The notes: generated by a model not told the origin, from the sequence alone. A DNA stretch of 33,497 nt from Granulosicoccus sp. (GCA_023300375.1 JALZWO010000138.1:1-33497), one strand, 5' to 3'. Numbered from the stretch's first letter, positions 1 to 8,287 are shown. Program-made: numbers and translations.

Positions 1-60
1 AGTGATCATCAGTAAATACGTGTCAGATCCAAAGCTACGTGCGGATTAGGGCTTGCAGTA

Positions 61-663
61 TTAACCCGCTAACATCTCATAGGGATGCTGCCAACCATTC
101 TGCGTGCGTAATCTATCCAACCATGCTCCTACATGAAAAGGCACTTCTACTTCCGCTTCAACGGCGTGCATTAAGTAAGCACTGAGTGAGAAATCTGAGA
201 TGCTGATCTTGTCGCCTAACAGGAATGGGCGGCCGTCACTGAGTTCAGCGTCAATGATGCCACTGTCGTGTGTGTATCTTGCCAACAGCCAGTGGCGGGC
301 ACCTTCGCTAAGTTGTGAATCCTCAAACCTTTTGTCGGCTCGCAGTTGCGGCAAACACATACCAATTTTATTGGCTTCCCACACCAGCCACTCAAGGTTT
401 TTTTGACGATTGGTTTTTGAGTCAAAATGCCCATGTTTTTCGGCAAGGTACAGCAAGATAGCGTTTGATTGAATCAAATGTTTGTCGCCGTCGATAAGCG
501 CGGGCACTTCGCAAAATTTGGATGCCGCTAAGAATTCTGCAGGGCGATGTGGCCGTGGCAAGAAAATATCGATTGTTTCGTAGTCGTGTTCGATATTGGC
601 CCACTGCAGAAAAAACTTAACTTTGAACGCATGGCCTGAGTCTGGATGTCCAAACAATTTCAT
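61..663 (-). CDS. Glutathione S-transferase family protein
   Basis: The 200-residue protein has the two-domain GST layout. Residues 1-80 form a thioredoxin-like N-terminal domain: it opens MKLFGHPDSGHAFKVK and contains the glutathione-binding signature EVPALIDG followed by IQSNAILLYLAEKHG. The remainder is an alpha-helical C-terminal domain with the family-typical GDKISISDFSLSAYL segment. The likely role is conjugation or reduction of a small electrophile using glutathione in the cytosol; the substrate cannot be inferred. Ser9 sits where the catalytic Ser/Cys of bacterial GSTs is usually found. The ATG start is supported by AGGA seven bases upstream. An EamA transporter lies 26 bp upstream on the same strand, so the two may be co-transcribed. 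Confidence 0.88.
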   Translation of the reverse strand: MKLFGHPDSGHAFKVKFFLQWANIEHDYETIDIFLPRPHRPAEFLAASKFCEVPALIDGDKHLIQSNAILLYLAEKHGHFDSKTNRQKNLEWLVWEANKIGMCLPQLRADKRFEDSQLSEGARHWLLARYTHDSGIIDAELSDGRPFLLGDKISISDFSLSAYLMHAVEAEVEVPFHVGAWLDRLRTQNGWQHPYEMLAG

Positions 664-689
664 AGTGTTTCCTGTATTTTGCCGCGTAA

Positions 690-1577
690 CTACTTTGTGG
701 CCTGTATTGCTGTTGCTACCGAATTTTGCTGTTCACGGTGGAGAAAATACAAACCACTAACCACCACTACAGCACCGCCCCATAAAATGTGGCTATTGGG
801 CGAGTGTGACCAAAGCATATAATCAAAAACTATAGCCCAAAGCAGCGATGTATATTCGATGGGTGCCAACACCGATGCTTCACGACTGCTAAAGGCTTGG
901 GTTATAGCGAGGTGCCCCACCAGTGCCAACATAGCCACGCCAAAAATTAAAACCCATAACGTAAACTCAAGCGGTTGCCATACGAAAGGTAAAGCACATA
1001 GAGCGACGATGCCAAGTCCGGCATTAAAATAAAAAACCAAACTGGTTGTAGATTCAGTTTTCGCCATGATTTTTCCAGAGATAAACAAAACGGCGTAACT
1101 GAGGCTACCCACCAATGCCAGCAGATAACCAATAGAGAACTCTTCAAAACTAGGGTTAATCGCTATAGCCACGCCTACGTAGCCGGCCACAATCGCAAGC
1201 CAACGGTGCATGCCAAAGCGTTCCTTAAGTACCAGTACCGATGCAACTGCAATAAACAACGTCCCGGTAAAAAAGACCACGGTTGCATCCGCTAGCGGCA
1301 AATATTTTAGGGACGAAAAAAAACCACCCACGGCTGTCAATCCCACCATGCCACGCAAAATATGCGCACCTAAGCGTTTGGTGCGCAGCTTACTCAATTT
1401 TTTTTGAAACCCAAGAGTGCCCAGTAATACAGCCGTGATTATGACGCTACGGATCGCCAGAATAGTCACCGTATGAACCTGATTCTCAATCAGTATTTTA
1501 GCTAATACATCCATGCTGGATAGAACGAAGATAGCCAGAGCCATCAGCCACATGCCACGTACCATTGATGGAGTCAT
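690..1577 (-). CDS. DMT superfamily (EamA) transporter
   Basis: This 295-residue protein consists almost entirely of hydrophobic helices, about ten in two five-helix halves, which is the EamA pattern in the drug/metabolite transporter superfamily. It begins MTPSMVRGMWLMALAIF. The end of the first half reads VLVLKERFGMHRWLAIV, a typical EamA motif in which E-R precedes a glycine-rich helix; the second half contains a comparable run around AITQAFSSREASVLAP. It probably exports a metabolite or amino acid across the inner membrane, with unknown substrate. The ATG is preceded by AGGA nine bases upstream. The gene follows a 317-bp non-coding stretch rich in inverted repeats, which may form its mRNA leader. 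Confidence 0.87.
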   Translation of the reverse strand: MTPSMVRGMWLMALAIFVLSSMDVLAKILIENQVHTVTILAIRSVIITAVLLGTLGFQKKLSKLRTKRLGAHILRGMVGLTAVGGFFSSLKYLPLADATVVFFTGTLFIAVASVLVLKERFGMHRWLAIVAGYVGVAIAINPSFEEFSIGYLLALVGSLSYAVLFISGKIMAKTESTTSLVFYFNAGLGIVALCALPFVWQPLEFTLWVLIFGVAMLALVGHLAITQAFSSREASVLAPIEYTSLLWAIVFDYMLWSHSPNSHILWGGAVVVVSGLYFLHREQQNSVATAIQATK

Positions 1578-1701
1578 CGAGCCGTATCCTGCGTGCCTAA
1601 AGCATTACATTGCTACACAAAATGACTCGTTGTCGAGTGGTGAATTTAACCCACCCTATCGCAGGCGTGTTCAAAATAAATGAACACACATGAAGAGCCA
1701 A

Positions 1702-1841
1702 ATTCGCCTGTGCATGAAGAGTACTTACTTACGTAAAAATAATGGGAAACATCATTCCTACGAAGGATAAGAATCTAAGATTTATAGCACCACTTACGTG
1801 GGAATGACGAGCCTATGTAAGTGCCATTCGCCTATGGATGA
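1702..1841. repeat. Degenerate REP-like element with flanking direct repeats
   Basis: Arm A (1750-1766, CATCATTCCTACGAAGG) is a near inverted copy of arm B (1793-1809, CTTACGTGGGAATGACG). The sequence resembles the common intergenic palindrome that begins with ATTCC and ends GGAATGA. Arm B extended leftward (1791-1802) can also pair with 1812-1823 over 12 positions if two G-U pairs are allowed, leaving a 9-nt loop. Outside these lie direct copies of ATTCGCCTRTGSATGA at 1702-1717 and 1826-1841. I see no second copy in the window. Confidence 0.45.
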
Positions 1842-1847
1842 CGCAGC

Positions 1848-1887
1848 CCGTTGAAGGCCCCACCCAAGTGGTGCCTCCAATCAACGG
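1848..1887 (-). terminator. Long hairpin just after the disordered-protein gene
   Basis: A 40-base inverted repeat begins eight bases after the stop codon of the minus-strand gene ending at 1895. The outer stem CCGTTGA/TCAACGG is perfect over seven pairs. The inner stem AGGCCCCAC/GTGGTGCCT has eight of nine pairs around a CCAA loop, with a CCAA bulge on one side. No T-tract follows on the minus strand, so it is not a classic intrinsic terminator; it could still protect the mRNA 3' end or assist termination. Confidence 0.4.
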
Positions 1888-1894
1888 TAAAGCT

Positions 1895-3211
1895 TTAGTC
1901 ACCACCTGAGGTATCGGCAGCCGGCGGCTTCTTCGGGCTAGCAGCCGCACGACGCGGCTTCGGCTTCTCTGCTGCATCGGCTTTTGGCTTAGGTGATTCC
2001 ACTTTTTCAGCTTTGGTCTTGGCCGCTACTTTGGACGCTGTTTTCTTAGCTACCTTTTTCCGCACAGCTCTGGGCTTGGCTTCAGCAGGTGAACTCTCAC
2101 TACTCGCTGACGATGGCGCAGCCTCACCCGCTTCAGGGCGTTTACGAGGCGCACGTGGTTTTCTTGCCGCTGGCTCTTTTACGCGATCAGGAGATGTGGA
2201 ATTGGCCGCTGGAGCTGATGTGGATACCGGCGCAGAATTCGACGCAGGCGCAGATGACGAAGTTGAATTCACAGCTGGAGCCGTGGATTGCTGTACCGAC
2301 CTATCTGGCGCTCGTGACGACTGATCAACAGACGCTGGACCTTGCTGCGTTACGGCAGCTTGTGACGGGGCTTGGTTCGCGTTTGAGTGAGTACCTGCGT
2401 TGTTATTAGGATTTTCTGAATCAGTCCGGTTTTGATTTCTGTTACGGTTATTTCTGTTGTTCCGGTTCTGGCCACGATTCTGATTGCGGTTGTTTCTGTT
2501 TTGCCTATTACCCTCGCCCTGCCCTTGATTACGCCGCTGGTTAGGGTTTTGGGCGTTAGCTTGCGCACCACCTTGCTGTCGGTTGTTTCGCTGTTGCTGG
2601 TTGTTAGCGTTGCGACCCTGACGCGGTTGAGCATTGTTTGATCTGGATCGACCCTGAGCATTGCCGTTGCGATCGTTTCTCTGGTTTGATCTGCCTCGAC
2701 CACGGGGGTTATTACTATTTGCCCCCATCACCAGACTACCCACTTGGTAGGGATCTTCCATGCCAATCAGGTTACTGTCGGAAGGGAAGCGGTTATTGAC
2801 GTTACAACGATCGCGATTGCCAAAATTGTCGTCTTCGTTCTCGACAAAAGCAGGCTGCTCGGGTAAGGCGCGATTACCGATGTTGTCCATTGCCTCGGTA
2901 ATTTCACGAGGTGGACGCAACGCTCGGTTGCCTTTTTCTATGCGGTTGCCAACGTTGTCATCATCACGGCCGCGCCCACGGTTGTTGCGAGCGCCCTTGC
3001 GTTTGTTGTTATTACGGTTGCGATTGTTCGCTCCGCCTCCCGCAGCACCTTGCCCGGCCGGTCTTTGGCTGTTGTTGGGGTTACCTCGACCTCGACCGCG
3101 TCTGGGGGCTGGACGTGACCCGCCTTCGCTGTTGCTGTCATTGCGGCTACCGCCTGCTTCGGCCGAACCGCTGGAACTAGCCCCAGAATCTTGAGTATCA
3201 CTGCTTGTCAT
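1895..3211 (-). CDS. Disordered Asn/Arg-rich protein with DNxGNR repeats and H1-like tail
   Basis: I do not recognise a family. The 438-residue product has no signal peptide, membrane helix, Trp or obvious folded domain, and one Cys (C136). Residues 1-80 are Ser/Gly-rich, then RGRGRG and Asn/Arg-rich. Residues 81-155 are less repetitive and contain DNVGNR (85-90), DNIGNR (109-114) and DNFGNR (128-133). About 170-262 is an Asn/Arg/Gln low-complexity tract, about 265-345 is Ser/Ala/Pro-rich, and the end (about 348-438) is a Lys/Ala/Pro tail like bacterial histone-H1-like proteins. Such composition suggests nucleic-acid binding or condensate formation, which is inference. The reading is firmly on the minus strand, because the motif copies differ by synonymous codons. 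The start has no Shine-Dalgarno of its own; a mini-ORF overlaps it. Confidence 0.75.
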   Translation of the reverse strand: MTSSDTQDSGASSSGSAEAGGSRNDSNSEGGSRPAPRRGRGRGNPNNSQRPAGQGAAGGGANNRNRNNNKRKGARNNRGRGRDDDNVGNRIEKGNRALRPPREITEAMDNIGNRALPEQPAFVENEDDNFGNRDRCNVNNRFPSDSNLIGMEDPYQVGSLVMGANSNNPRGRGRSNQRNDRNGNAQGRSRSNNAQPRQGRNANNQQQRNNRQQGGAQANAQNPNQRRNQGQGEGNRQNRNNRNQNRGQNRNNRNNRNRNQNRTDSENPNNNAGTHSNANQAPSQAAVTQQGPASVDQSSRAPDRSVQQSTAPAVNSTSSSAPASNSAPVSTSAPAANSTSPDRVKEPAARKPRAPRKRPEAGEAAPSSASSESSPAEAKPRAVRKKVAKKTASKVAAKTKAEKVESPKPKADAAEKPKPRRAAASPKKPPAADTSGGD

Positions 3212-3237
3212 ACTACTAACATCATAATGGTTACCTT
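3208..3237 (-). promoter_or_regulatory. Five-codon mini-ORF overlapping the disordered-protein start
   Basis: On the minus strand the sequence reads AAGGTAAC, then an ATG eight bases after the AGG, giving the frame ATG ATG TTA GTA GTA TGA (3225-3208). Its TGA overlaps the ATG of the 438-residue gene as ATGA. The main ATG has no purine-rich ribosome site at normal distance and is blocked upstream by an in-frame TAG, so no earlier start is possible. Translation of the long gene may therefore depend on ribosomes that terminate on this mini-ORF and restart. The overlap and spacing are seen directly; coupling is inference. Confidence 0.45.
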
Positions 3238-3663
3238 ACTATCGTAACGATCAGTCGTCATGCCTACCCGAGCACAGGAGCCACAAGAGGCTGCATGCTA
3301 ACGAAATCATGGTTTTTGACGTGGGTAGTGCTCATGCTCATTACTAATCGGGAGCTGACTGTGGCAACGATAAGTTAAGTTACCACCAAATCCGAGCGAT
3401 ACCTACTATTATGCACTACATTAAACGATTGTGCTCTTTGCTCTTATCTGTGCCAAACGTTCGGAATCGTTTGCCAGATTACCTACCGAGCAGCGACATC
3501 GGTTGCTATACAAGATAGTGTAAATTGTACGCCATCACACCTGTGTTCACTCAATTGCCTCATACGCCAGGGCTCTTAAACCTGATGTAGCCAGTAATGA
3601 GTTTGCTCACCTGCCCTTTTTACGGCTTGACTTGTCAAGTCGACAATCTCTCGCGATACACCA
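3212..3663. other. Divergent intergenic region
   Basis: About 450 bp separate the minus-strand disordered-protein gene from the plus-strand SulP gene. I find no credible coding sequence. Apart from the mini-ORF signals at the left edge and a 13-base palindrome near the right edge, the only promoter-like element is an extended -10 candidate, TGCTATACA at 3504-3512 (plus), without a matching -35 box. Promoters for both divergent genes presumably lie here. Confidence 0.5.
3629..3641. promoter_or_regulatory. Perfect 13-base palindrome before sulP
   Basis: GACTTG-T-CAAGTC is a perfect inverted repeat ending 22 bp before the TTG start of the SulP gene. It overlaps the string TTGACT, but no -10 box lies at the correct distance. 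An operator for a dimeric regulator is possible; the short length makes chance occurrence a real alternative. Confidence 0.3.
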
Positions 3664-5160
3664 TTGAAAACTGAATCTCTAAACGGCTGGCAGCACGAAT
3701 GGCTCGGAAACATACGCGCCGATATTCTAGCAGGCCTCGTTGTGGCGCTGGCGCTCATTCCAGAAGCCATAGCGTTCTCGATTATTGCTGGCGTTGACCC
3801 CAAAGTCGGGCTGTATGCCTCGTTCTCTATTGCCGTCATAGTCGCTATCACTGGCGGCCGACCTGGCATGATATCAGCGGCTACCGCCGCTACAGCGGTC
3901 CTCATGGTTACTCTGGTTAAAGAGCACGGCCTTCAGTACCTACTGGCAGCCACAATACTTGCGGGGCTTATTCAAATTTTAGCTGGCTTGTTTAAACTCG
4001 GCTACGTAATGCGTTTTGTATCGCGTTCAGTCATGACAGGCTTCGTTAATGCGCTGGCCATCCTGATATTCATGGCGCAACTGCCTGAGCTTGTCAATAT
4101 TCCTAACCCGTCATTAACATACATTATGGTGGCGGCAGGCCTAGGCATCATCTATCTGCTTCCCAGAGTGACCAAGGCGGTGCCTTCGCCGCTGATCTGC
4201 ATCATCGTGCTCACAGTGATTTCGCTTCTGCTCGGGCTCGATGTACGTACGGTTGGCGATATGGGCGAGTTACCCGATTCACTCCCGATCTTTCTACTAC
4301 CAGACATTCCCCTTAATTTTGAAACGCTGAAGATTATCCTGCCCTACTCAATTGCCGTGGCAGCGGTGGGCTTGCTTGAATCTCTCATGACCGCCTCCAT
4401 CGTCGATGAACTCACCGATACCAAAAGCGACAAGAATCGCGAATGCATCGGGCAAGGTATTGCCAATACTGCAACGGGTTTTATCGGCGGCATGGCAGGA
4501 TGCGCCATGATCGGCCAGTCAATTATCAATGTAAAGTCAGGTGGACGAGGCCGGCTTTCTACATTCTGTGCTGGTATCTTTTTATTGATAATGATCGTTT
4601 TTCTGGGTGACTGGGTTAAGCAAATCCCCATGCCTGCCTTGGTTGCCATCATGATCATGGTATCCATTGGTACCTTCAGCTGGTCGTCTTTAGTGAACTT
4701 ACGCGACCATCCGCGTAGCTCCTCTGTGGTCATGCTGGCTACCGTTATTGTGGTCGTGGCTACTCACAACTTAGCCATCGGTGTTGCGGTAGGTGTGTTG
4801 TTCTCTGGTATTTTCTTCGCCTGGAAGATCTCCCAAATTTTCAGGGTGACCTCCACTCTTTCAGCCGACGAACTCAGCCGCACCTACAAGGTAGAGGGTC
4901 AATTGTTCTTCGCTTCCAGTGACGAATTCACAGCGGCATTTGATTTTAAAGAGGCATTGGAAACCATCATTATCGATGTTAACGATGCGCATATCTGGGA
5001 CATATCTAGCGTGCAGGCCTTGGATATGGTAGTACTGAAGTTCAGACGAGAAGGAAGCACCGTGGAGATTATCGGACTGAACAAGGCGAGCGAGACCATT
5101 GTTGACCAACTCGCCGTTCACGATAAGCCTGGTGCCCTCGACGATATGATCGGCCACTGA
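3664..5160 (+). CDS. SulP family anion transporter with STAS domain
   Basis: The 498-residue protein matches the SulP (SLC26-like) family. The N-terminus contains the characteristic [22 protein letters not shown] segment followed by [13 protein letters not shown]. Many transmembrane helices fill residues 20-390, including the conserved-looking stretch [18 protein letters not shown]. Residues 400-498 form a cytoplasmic STAS domain with [19 protein letters not shown]. It should move an inorganic or small organic anion such as sulfate, bicarbonate or a dicarboxylate; sequence alone does not decide which. The start is TTG: the frame is closed by a TGA at 3628-3630 and no ATG precedes the first helix. 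No clear ribosome site is visible. A universal stress protein gene follows after 19 bp. Confidence 0.92.
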   Translation: MKTESLNGWQHEWLGNIRADILAGLVVALALIPEAIAFSIIAGVDPKVGLYASFSIAVIVAITGGRPGMISAATAATAVLMVTLVKEHGLQYLLAATILAGLIQILAGLFKLGYVMRFVSRSVMTGFVNALAILIFMAQLPELVNIPNPSLTYIMVAAGLGIIYLLPRVTKAVPSPLICIIVLTVISLLLGLDVRTVGDMGELPDSLPIFLLPDIPLNFETLKIILPYSIAVAAVGLLESLMTASIVDELTDTKSDKNRECIGQGIANTATGFIGGMAGCAMIGQSIINVKSGGRGRLSTFCAGIFLLIMIVFLGDWVKQIPMPALVAIMIMVSIGTFSWSSLVNLRDHPRSSSVVMLATVIVVVATHNLAIGVAVGVLFSGIFFAWKISQIFRVTSTLSADELSRTYKVEGQLFFASSDEFTAAFDFKEALETIIIDVNDAHIWDISSVQALDMVVLKFRREGSTVEIIGLNKASETIVDQLAVHDKPGALDDMIGH

Positions 5161-5179
5161 ACAAGGAAAACATCCCACT

Positions 5180-6055
5180 GTGACAAACCCCGAGACACAG
5201 ACTGTGAGCAAACTCATTGCAGTAATTGACGGCTCTTCCTATTCTGCAAGCGTCTGCGAACACGCAGCCTGGGTGGCTAACCGCGCAGGCAGTGAGATCG
5301 ACGTCGTCCATGTTCTTGGACGCCGCATCGTATCTGAAGGCTCAAATTTGAGCGGTAGCATTGGCCTCGGCGCTCGTTCATCGCTATTGAACGAGCTTGC
5401 AGAACTCGACGAGCAAAAGGCAAAACTTGCTCACAAGCGTGGTCGGGCGATCCTTGAAGATGCACAAGAGCTGCTGGTATCGCGAGGCATTAGCTCCGTT
5501 CACACAAAGCTCAGAAATGGTGAGATTGTTGAGTCCGTTCAAGCACTCGAAAGTGAAGCTGATCTATTAGTTTTAGGGAAGCGTGGAGAAGGCGCCAACT
5601 TTGACAAAGGTCATCTTGGGTCGAATTTGGAGCGTGTGATACGTTCCACCAACAAACCGGTTCTAGTGGCCTCCCGCGGGTTCAACCCCATCAGCCGCAT
5701 CCTTATAGCCTTTGATGGCGGCAAAAGCGCTTTGAAGGCTATAGAATTTTTCGCTCAACGCTCACAGTACAATGACCTTGCATGTCACGTGCTCATGGTA
5801 GGCAATGACACGGCCGACAATCGCCGGCAAGTAGAGGGCGCGGTTGCTGCCCTGTCGAGCGGAGGATTCACAGCCACAGGCGACATCGTGCAGGGGCAGC
5901 CCGAAACGGTCATAACAGAACAAGTAGAAACCCATGACTACAACCTTGTCATCATGGGAGCCTATGGCCATTCACGTATCCGCAACCTGATCATTGGCTC
6001 AACCACCACTGAAATGATCCGGTCTTGCAAAGTCCCGGTTCTTCTATTTCGCTAA
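5180..6055 (+). CDS. Tandem-domain universal stress protein
   Basis: The 291-residue protein contains two Usp domains, about residues 9-145 and 155-291. The second ends with the ATP-binding signature G-2x-G-9x-G-S/T, seen as GAYGHSRIRNLIIGSTT. The first has a slightly longer version, GKRGEGANFDKGHLGSN, with ten residues between the glycines. UspE-like tandem proteins act in the cytosol in stress responses, often binding ATP. The start is GTG with AAGGAAAA about ten bases upstream. The gene lies 19 bp after the SulP gene, so co-transcription and a role in regulating anion uptake are likely, the latter by inference only. Confidence 0.9.
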   Translation: MTNPETQTVSKLIAVIDGSSYSASVCEHAAWVANRAGSEIDVVHVLGRRIVSEGSNLSGSIGLGARSSLLNELAELDEQKAKLAHKRGRAILEDAQELLVSRGISSVHTKLRNGEIVESVQALESEADLLVLGKRGEGANFDKGHLGSNLERVIRSTNKPVLVASRGFNPISRILIAFDGGKSALKAIEFFAQRSQYNDLACHVLMVGNDTADNRRQVEGAVAALSSGGFTATGDIVQGQPETVITEQVETHDYNLVIMGAYGHSRIRNLIIGSTTTEMIRSCKVPVLLFR

Positions 6056-6121
6056 ATGGCGAATTGAAATAACGCTGGTCGTCACCATATCTACCTAATA
6101 ACGATTAACTAGGATGATCAA

Positions 6122-6355
6122 GTGAATAACTTACGACAACAACTAGCACCTGGCCTTAGCGGTGTAAACATTGGCATTACCGTGCTGCTGGCTCTCATGG
6201 CATGGCCTCTTGCCCTGCTCATGCTAGCGTACATATTCTTTGGTCAGAAAGTAGGACTCGATTTAGGCCGCCCTGCAACGCTCGTTACCTTTTTCGGACG
6301 AGTCAGTACTGCAGTGCGTGCGGGCATTGAAGCATTCAACAAACCCTCTACCTAA
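6122..6355 (+). CDS. Small membrane protein, 77 residues
   Basis: I do not recognise a family. The product has a short polar N-terminus, one long hydrophobic segment (about residues 15-41, containing VLLALMAWPLALLMLAYIFF) and a basic amphipathic C-terminal half with TFFGRVSTAVRAGIEAFNK. The start is GTG, preceded by AGGA about eight bases upstream; an ATG inside that AGGATG terminates after three codons. It sits 66 bp after the universal stress gene and could be the third gene of a SulP-Usp operon, perhaps as a small inner-membrane partner of the transporter. That role is inference. Confidence 0.65.
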   Translation: MNNLRQQLAPGLSGVNIGITVLLALMAWPLALLMLAYIFFGQKVGLDLGRPATLVTFFGRVSTAVRAGIEAFNKPST

Positions 6356-6438
6356 TCCCACTAGAACTATACGATCTGGCTGATCTACCTTGATTTGCTG
6401 ACACGTGTGCGAAGCACATCCGTGTGCCATAGAACACG

Positions 6439-7746
6439 CTAAGGCGCATTACGCATAGTATCTGGCAGCCACGTAGCCAATTCAGGTACCGCGATGAGTA
6501 CAAAGATCATCAGTACCATAATAAGAAACATGGGAATGGCGGCTTTAGCGATGTAGCCCATATCGTGATCGGTCATACCCTGTAGTACAAAAAGGTTAAA
6601 TCCAATGGGTGGTGTAATCTGGGCCATCTCGACCGCAACCACCACGAAAATACCAAACCAGATGGGGTCTATCCCCGCCTGCCGTATCATAGGCTCTACA
6701 ACAGCCATGGTTAATACCACTGAAGAAATTCCGTCAAGGAAGCAGCCCAAGATAACGTAGAAAACCAGTAGCGCCATCAGCAATTCAAACTGCGACAGAT
6801 TCAGCCCACCGATAAAATCTGCAAGCGCTCTGGGCAAACCAGTAAATCCCATAGACAAAGATAGAAAAGCTGCGCCAGCAAGAATTAACGCGATCATGGC
6901 AGATGTGCGTGTGGCCCCCATTAAACTGGTAGTAAACGTTGTCCAGTTGAGCGACCCCTGAACAGCCGCTAAAACCAAGGCCCCGATAACACCAAATGCT
7001 GCTGCCTCAGTTGCCGTGGCAATACCTGCGTACATGGAACCAATGACGAGCAATATCAATAAAATGACTGGAATCAGATAACGGCTATTACGCACTTTTT
7101 CCATGAACGTCATGACAGGCTCTGGTTCTGGGTCAAAGGATTTAGACACCTTCGACATGATGGCGATGTAAGCCATAAACATGAGCGCCAAGACAAGGCC
7201 AGGTAAGACACCCGCCAGAAATAATTTTCGGATGCTCTCATTGATCGTTACACCATAAACAATCAGTGTGAGCGAAGGTGGAATCATCAACCCAAGTGTT
7301 GCAGCGCCCGCCAGTGTTCCAATGATCATTTTTTCAGGGTAGCGACGCTTGCGCAGCTCGGGAATAGACATCTTACCAACAGTGGTCAGTGTGGCAGCGG
7401 ATGAGCCAGACACAGCTGCAAATACAGCGCAGCCCACTACATTGGTGTGCACAAGCCCTCCGGGCAATCGCGCCAACCAAGGCGACAACCCACGAAACAT
7501 ATCTTCTGATAATCGGGTTCGGTATAAAACCTCCCCCATCCAGATAAACAAGGGCAAAGCGGTTAGCGTCCACGATGAGGATGCCGACCAGATAGTGGTG
7601 ATCATCACATCCCCTGGAGGACGTGTGGTGAATAAGGTCATGCCTACAAAGGCCACACCCAATAGTGCAAGCCCTACCCATACGCCTGAGCCCAGCAGTG
7701 CAAACAGGACAAATAAGAAAATACCTATCGCAGCGAATTCTTGCAT
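6439..7746 (-). CDS. dctM: TRAP transporter large permease (DctM)
   Basis: The large membrane subunit of a tripartite ATP-independent periplasmic transporter, about 435 residues, which is normal for DctM. It contains the typical segments ALPLFIWMGEVLYR, AVFAAVSGSSAATLTTVG and GLMIPPSLTLIVYGV, and the C-terminal EMAQITPPIGFNLFVLQG. With DctQ it would use a sodium or proton gradient to import a substrate delivered by DctP. I chose the ATG at 7746 (protein MQEFAAIG) rather than an earlier in-frame start at 7800. The shorter start leaves 19 bp after dctQ, has GAGA seven bases upstream and fits the family N-terminus; the longer form would overlap dctQ. Confidence 0.93.
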   Translation of the reverse strand: MQEFAAIGIFLFVLFALLGSGVWVGLALLGVAFVGMTLFTTRPPGDVMITTIWSASSSWTLTALPLFIWMGEVLYRTRLSEDMFRGLSPWLARLPGGLVHTNVVGCAVFAAVSGSSAATLTTVGKMSIPELRKRRYPEKMIIGTLAGAATLGLMIPPSLTLIVYGVTINESIRKLFLAGVLPGLVLALMFMAYIAIMSKVSKSFDPEPEPVMTFMEKVRNSRYLIPVILLILLVIGSMYAGIATATEAAAFGVIGALVLAAVQGSLNWTTFTTSLMGATRTSAMIALILAGAAFLSLSMGFTGLPRALADFIGGLNLSQFELLMALLVFYVILGCFLDGISSVVLTMAVVEPMIRQAGIDPIWFGIFVVVAVEMAQITPPIGFNLFVLQGMTDHDMGYIAKAAIPMFLIMVLMIFVLIAVPELATWLPDTMRNAP

Positions 7747-7765
7747 CAGTTTCTCGGTAACAAGA

Positions 7766-8287
7766 TCAGTGGTTAGCGACGGTTTCAGAGACCATGGCAT
7801 GCTTCTTTAGCACGATGAGTCTGATCAAATTGTCACAAAAACAAATGGCCAACAAGACGGCACCTATGCTCATCCCCAATTGTGGGATCCAGATAGGTGT
7901 TGCATCCTGCCCTTGGCTGATATCGTGGAATTTATGTGACCAGACAGTAGCTTTTACTGCATACCAAGCAAGATAAACCGCAGCGGCGGCACCAACAGAA
8001 AAGCACCAAAACTCTAGGTAGTAGCGGAATCTTCCGGCTACGTTCAAGAGTAAGCTGACGCGAATGTGTGCACCACGATTCAATGCATGTGCGAATGCGA
8101 GGAAGGAAGCTGCCGCCATACAGTAACCTGCGTAGTCAGGTGCACCGCTAAAAACTTGGCCGGTCCAGCGCGCTAGCATTTGCACCATGATAAGTACAAG
8201 AATAGCGATAAGAAACAAAGCCGCAAGAACACCTCCAGCCGTGTATAGATGATCAAGTGCCTGACAAAACCGGCGGTAGGCTTTCAT
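7766..8287 (-). CDS. dctQ: TRAP transporter small permease (DctQ)
   Basis: The 173-residue small membrane subunit has four predicted helices and the DctQ pattern. These include an N-terminal helix with FLIAILVLIMVQMLARW, the segment AFAHALNRGAHIRVSLLL (the conserved alanine/histidine-rich motif), and a C-terminal WIPQLGMSIGAVLLAI. It lies between dctP and dctM on the minus strand in the common TRAP gene order. The ATG at 8287 (MKAYRRFCQ) places the first helix correctly. An in-frame GTG at 8359 would add 24 residues, and neither start has a convincing ribosome site. The gene is 152 bp from dctP. Confidence 0.88.
   Translation of the reverse strand: MKAYRRFCQALDHLYTAGGVLAALFLIAILVLIMVQMLARWTGQVFSGAPDYAGYCMAAASFLAFAHALNRGAHIRVSLLLNVAGRFRYYLEFWCFSVGAAAAVYLAWYAVKATVWSHKFHDISQGQDATPIWIPQLGMSIGAVLLAICFCDNLIRLIVLKKHAMVSETVANH

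Larger units (their letters stand above)
1578..1894. other. Structured non-coding region
   Basis: No protein-coding gene is visible here. The stretch lies between the stop codon of the disordered-protein gene and the start of the EamA gene, both on the minus strand. It contains several perfect or near-perfect inverted repeats: ACTCG/CGAGT (1625-1638), GTGTTCA/TGAACAC (1667-1687), a set of arms between 1750 and 1823 that can pair in two mutually exclusive ways, and a long hairpin (1848-1887). A direct repeat of 16 bases (14 identical) flanks the central arms. It may be a decayed REP-like intergenic repeat, a structured 5' leader, or both. Confidence 0.6.

Noticed and set aside
2013-3194. Several open plus-strand frames opposite the disordered-protein gene
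   Set aside because: They arise from the biased Asn/Arg/Gly codons of the minus-strand gene. The minus frame alone has synonymous variation between motif copies, and the plus products are Leu/Arg/Val low complexity without ribosome sites.
6401-6438. GTGTGC/GCACAT hairpin between the 77-residue gene and dctM as a terminator
   Set aside because: The stem is five to six pairs with no T-tract in either direction; support is too weak to annotate.
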